Source: JBAZOJ01 sp041648755
GTDB taxonomy: Bacteria; Planctomycetota; B143-G9
Direction: 5' to 3'
Assembly: GCA_041648755.1 (NCBI GenBank)
Contig: JBAZOJ010000251.1
Coordinates: forward strand, 1-5,113
DNA: 5,113 bases
Shown here: piece by piece, positions 3,993 through 5,113 of the stretch
How positions within the stretch are numbered: the stretch's first letter is position 1
Layout: every line of letters starts with the position of its first letter
Made by a program: the position numbers and the translations under genes
The notes under the pieces: generated by a model
The model's input: the letters and a program-made list of their open reading frames with translations, nothing else
Told to the model about the DNA's origin: nothing
Databases searched by the model: none

Positions 3993-5113
3993 TGCGTTGG
4001 CCGTGGTCGCGTAAATCGGAAACCGCGTCGGTGCAGGTGATCCCGCTCCGCCGGACGCGGCGTTCCGTGCCCGAGACGGTGGACGCGCTGATCCGGGCGC
4101 AGGTCCGCCGCGTCCGGGCGCGATACGACGCGGCGCAGACGACGGGCGACAACCGCCGGCACTGGTCGCAGGCCGACCATCTGGCCGCCGACGCCTCGAA
4201 CAACGTGCAGGTGCGGCGCATCCTCCGGAGCCGTGCACGGTATGAGGTGGCGAACAACAGCTACGCACGGGGGATCGTTCTGACCCTGGCCAACGACGTA
4301 ATCGGCACCGGCCCCACGCTGCAGATGCTGACCGCCGACGCCGCGGTGAACCGGCTGATCGAGCGCGAGTTCATGCGCTGGGCGACCGCGGTCAACCTGG
4401 CCGAGAAGCTCCGCACGATGCGCGTCGCACGTGCCCAGGATGGCGAGGCGTTTGGCATCCTCTTCACGAACGACGGGCTTTCGACCTCGGTGAAGCTCGA
4501 TCTGCGGCTCATCGAGGCGGAGCAGGTCGCGGATCCGATCCTCGCGCCGCTTCAGCCGAGAGCGGTGGACGGGATCGTCCTGGACGAGTTCGGGAACCCG
4601 ATCGAGTACCACATCCTCAAGTACCACCCCGGCGCGATGCTCACCACGGTCGCGGCGCCGAGCGAGTACGACCGCGTTCCCGCCCAGTCGGTCGTCCACT
4701 GGTTCCGGTGTGACCGACCGGGCCAGCACCGGGGCGTCCCGGACATCACCCCCGCGCTGCCCCTCTTCGCGCAGCTCCGGCGCTACACCCTGGCCGTGAT
4801 CGACGCGGCCGAGAGCGCGGCGAATTGGGCGATCATCATGAAGACGACCTCGCCGCCCTCGGGCGAGGCGGCGGAGATGGAACCCGGCGTGACGATGGAA
4901 GTCGAGCGGAACATGGCCGTGTTCGCGCCCGAAGGCTGGGAGCCGTCGCAGATGAAGGCGGAGCAGCCTGCGACCGGGTACGGCGAGTTCAAGCGCGAGA
5001 TTCTGAACGAGATCGCCCGCTGTTTGAACATGCCCTACAACATCGCTGCCTGCAACAGCTCCAACTACAACTACGCCTCGGGGCGGCTCGACCACCAGAC
5101 CTATTACAAGAAC
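3992..5113 (+). CDS. Phage portal protein, lambda gpB family (N-terminal 374 residues, cut by window end)
   Basis: The portal is the dodecameric ring at one capsid vertex through which terminase pumps DNA; it also nucleates head assembly and binds the tail connector. The frame stays open to the last base, so the C-terminal part lies beyond the window. Family marks in order: RSRARYEVANNSYARG (79-94) followed by NDVIGTGPTLQ (101-111), VDGIVLDEFGNPIEYHI (192-208), VHWFRCDRPGQHRGVPDI (235-252) and NYNYASGRLDHQ (358-369), all typical of lambda-type portals. The start is set by AGGAG at 3980-3984, seven bases before the ATG, and by the TGATG overlap with the preceding gene, implying coupled translation. 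GC is high, like the terminase, marking it as phage backbone. A 490-codon open reading on the opposite strand is a composition artefact of this gene. Confidence 0.95.
   Translation, partial: MRWPWSRKSETASVQVIPLRRTRRSVPETVDALIRAQVRRVRARYDAAQTTGDNRRHWSQADHLAADASNNVQVRRILRSRARYEVANNSYARGIVLTLANDVIGTGPTLQMLTADAAVNRLIEREFMRWATAVNLAEKLRTMRVARAQDGEAFGILFTNDGLSTSVKLDLRLIEAEQVADPILAPLQPRAVDGIVLDEFGNPIEYHILKYHPGAMLTTVAAPSEYDRVPAQSVVHWFRCDRPGQHRGVPDITPALPLFAQLRRYTLAVIDAAESAANWAIIMKTTSPPSGEAAEMEPGVTMEVERNMAVFAPEGWEPSQMKAEQPATGYGEFKREILNEIARCLNMPYNIAACNSSNYNYASGRLDHQTYYKN

Noticed and set aside
3623..5095. 490-codon open reading frame on the minus strand
   Set aside because: It is antisense to the clearly recognised portal gene and the small gene before it. 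Its translation is rich in R, G, V and L without any family motif, as expected for the complement of high-GC coding sequence.
1..5113. CRISPR array, tRNA, rRNA or insertion-sequence transposase
   Set aside because: I looked for regularly spaced repeats, clover-leaf ends with CCA, rRNA-like stretches and transposase motifs on both strands and found none.

Overview
The window is a piece of a tailed-phage or prophage genome from a GC-rich bacterium. It starts inside the C-terminal part of a GpA-type terminase large subunit and ends inside a lambda-family (gpB-like) portal protein, both on the plus strand. Between them are a small zinc-ribbon gene, a three-gene accessory insert, and a 65-residue gene in the place where lambda-like phages carry gpW. 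The host cannot be fixed from this sequence. Structural-gene GC is high (45 of 60 bases in 361-420 and 41 of 60 in 4321-4380, hand-counted), which fits many GC-rich Gram-negative groups such as Planctomycetota or Myxococcota; that is only a guess.

Layout. 1-446: terminase, partial. 443-640: NrdR-like zinc ribbon, overlapping the terminase stop by ATGA. 641-974: no convincing gene; inverted and direct repeats and a sigma70-like promoter (926-954). 975-1916: fusion of a degenerate phospholipase-D-like region with a complete PD-(D/E)XK nuclease core. 1917-2042: gap with a possible weak promoter and an 8-bp direct repeat. 2043-2873: DUF6615-like protein with a GADWEWW and QAK restriction-endonuclease-like pattern. 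2924-3448: DUF5615 (PIN-like/Mut7-C) protein. 3449-3794: no gene; a palindrome, several strong hairpins and a terminator-like element. 3795-3992: small gpW-position protein. 3992-5113: portal, partial, overlapping by TGATG.

Interpretation. The packaging genes would normally lie nearly end to end. Here about 3 kb of lower-GC DNA (27 of 60 bases in 1021-1080) separates terminase and zinc ribbon from the connector and portal genes. It has its own promoter-like sequence at the left and a terminator-like hairpin with a T run at the right, the layout of a phage moron. All three cargo proteins look like nucleases or nuclease-fold proteins. None is recognisably structural, and no known antitoxin, methylase, helicase or recombinase accompanies them. 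The best inference is an uncharacterised, phage-borne anti-phage (superinfection exclusion) or host-interaction module. Whether the three genes form one system cannot be shown from one window.
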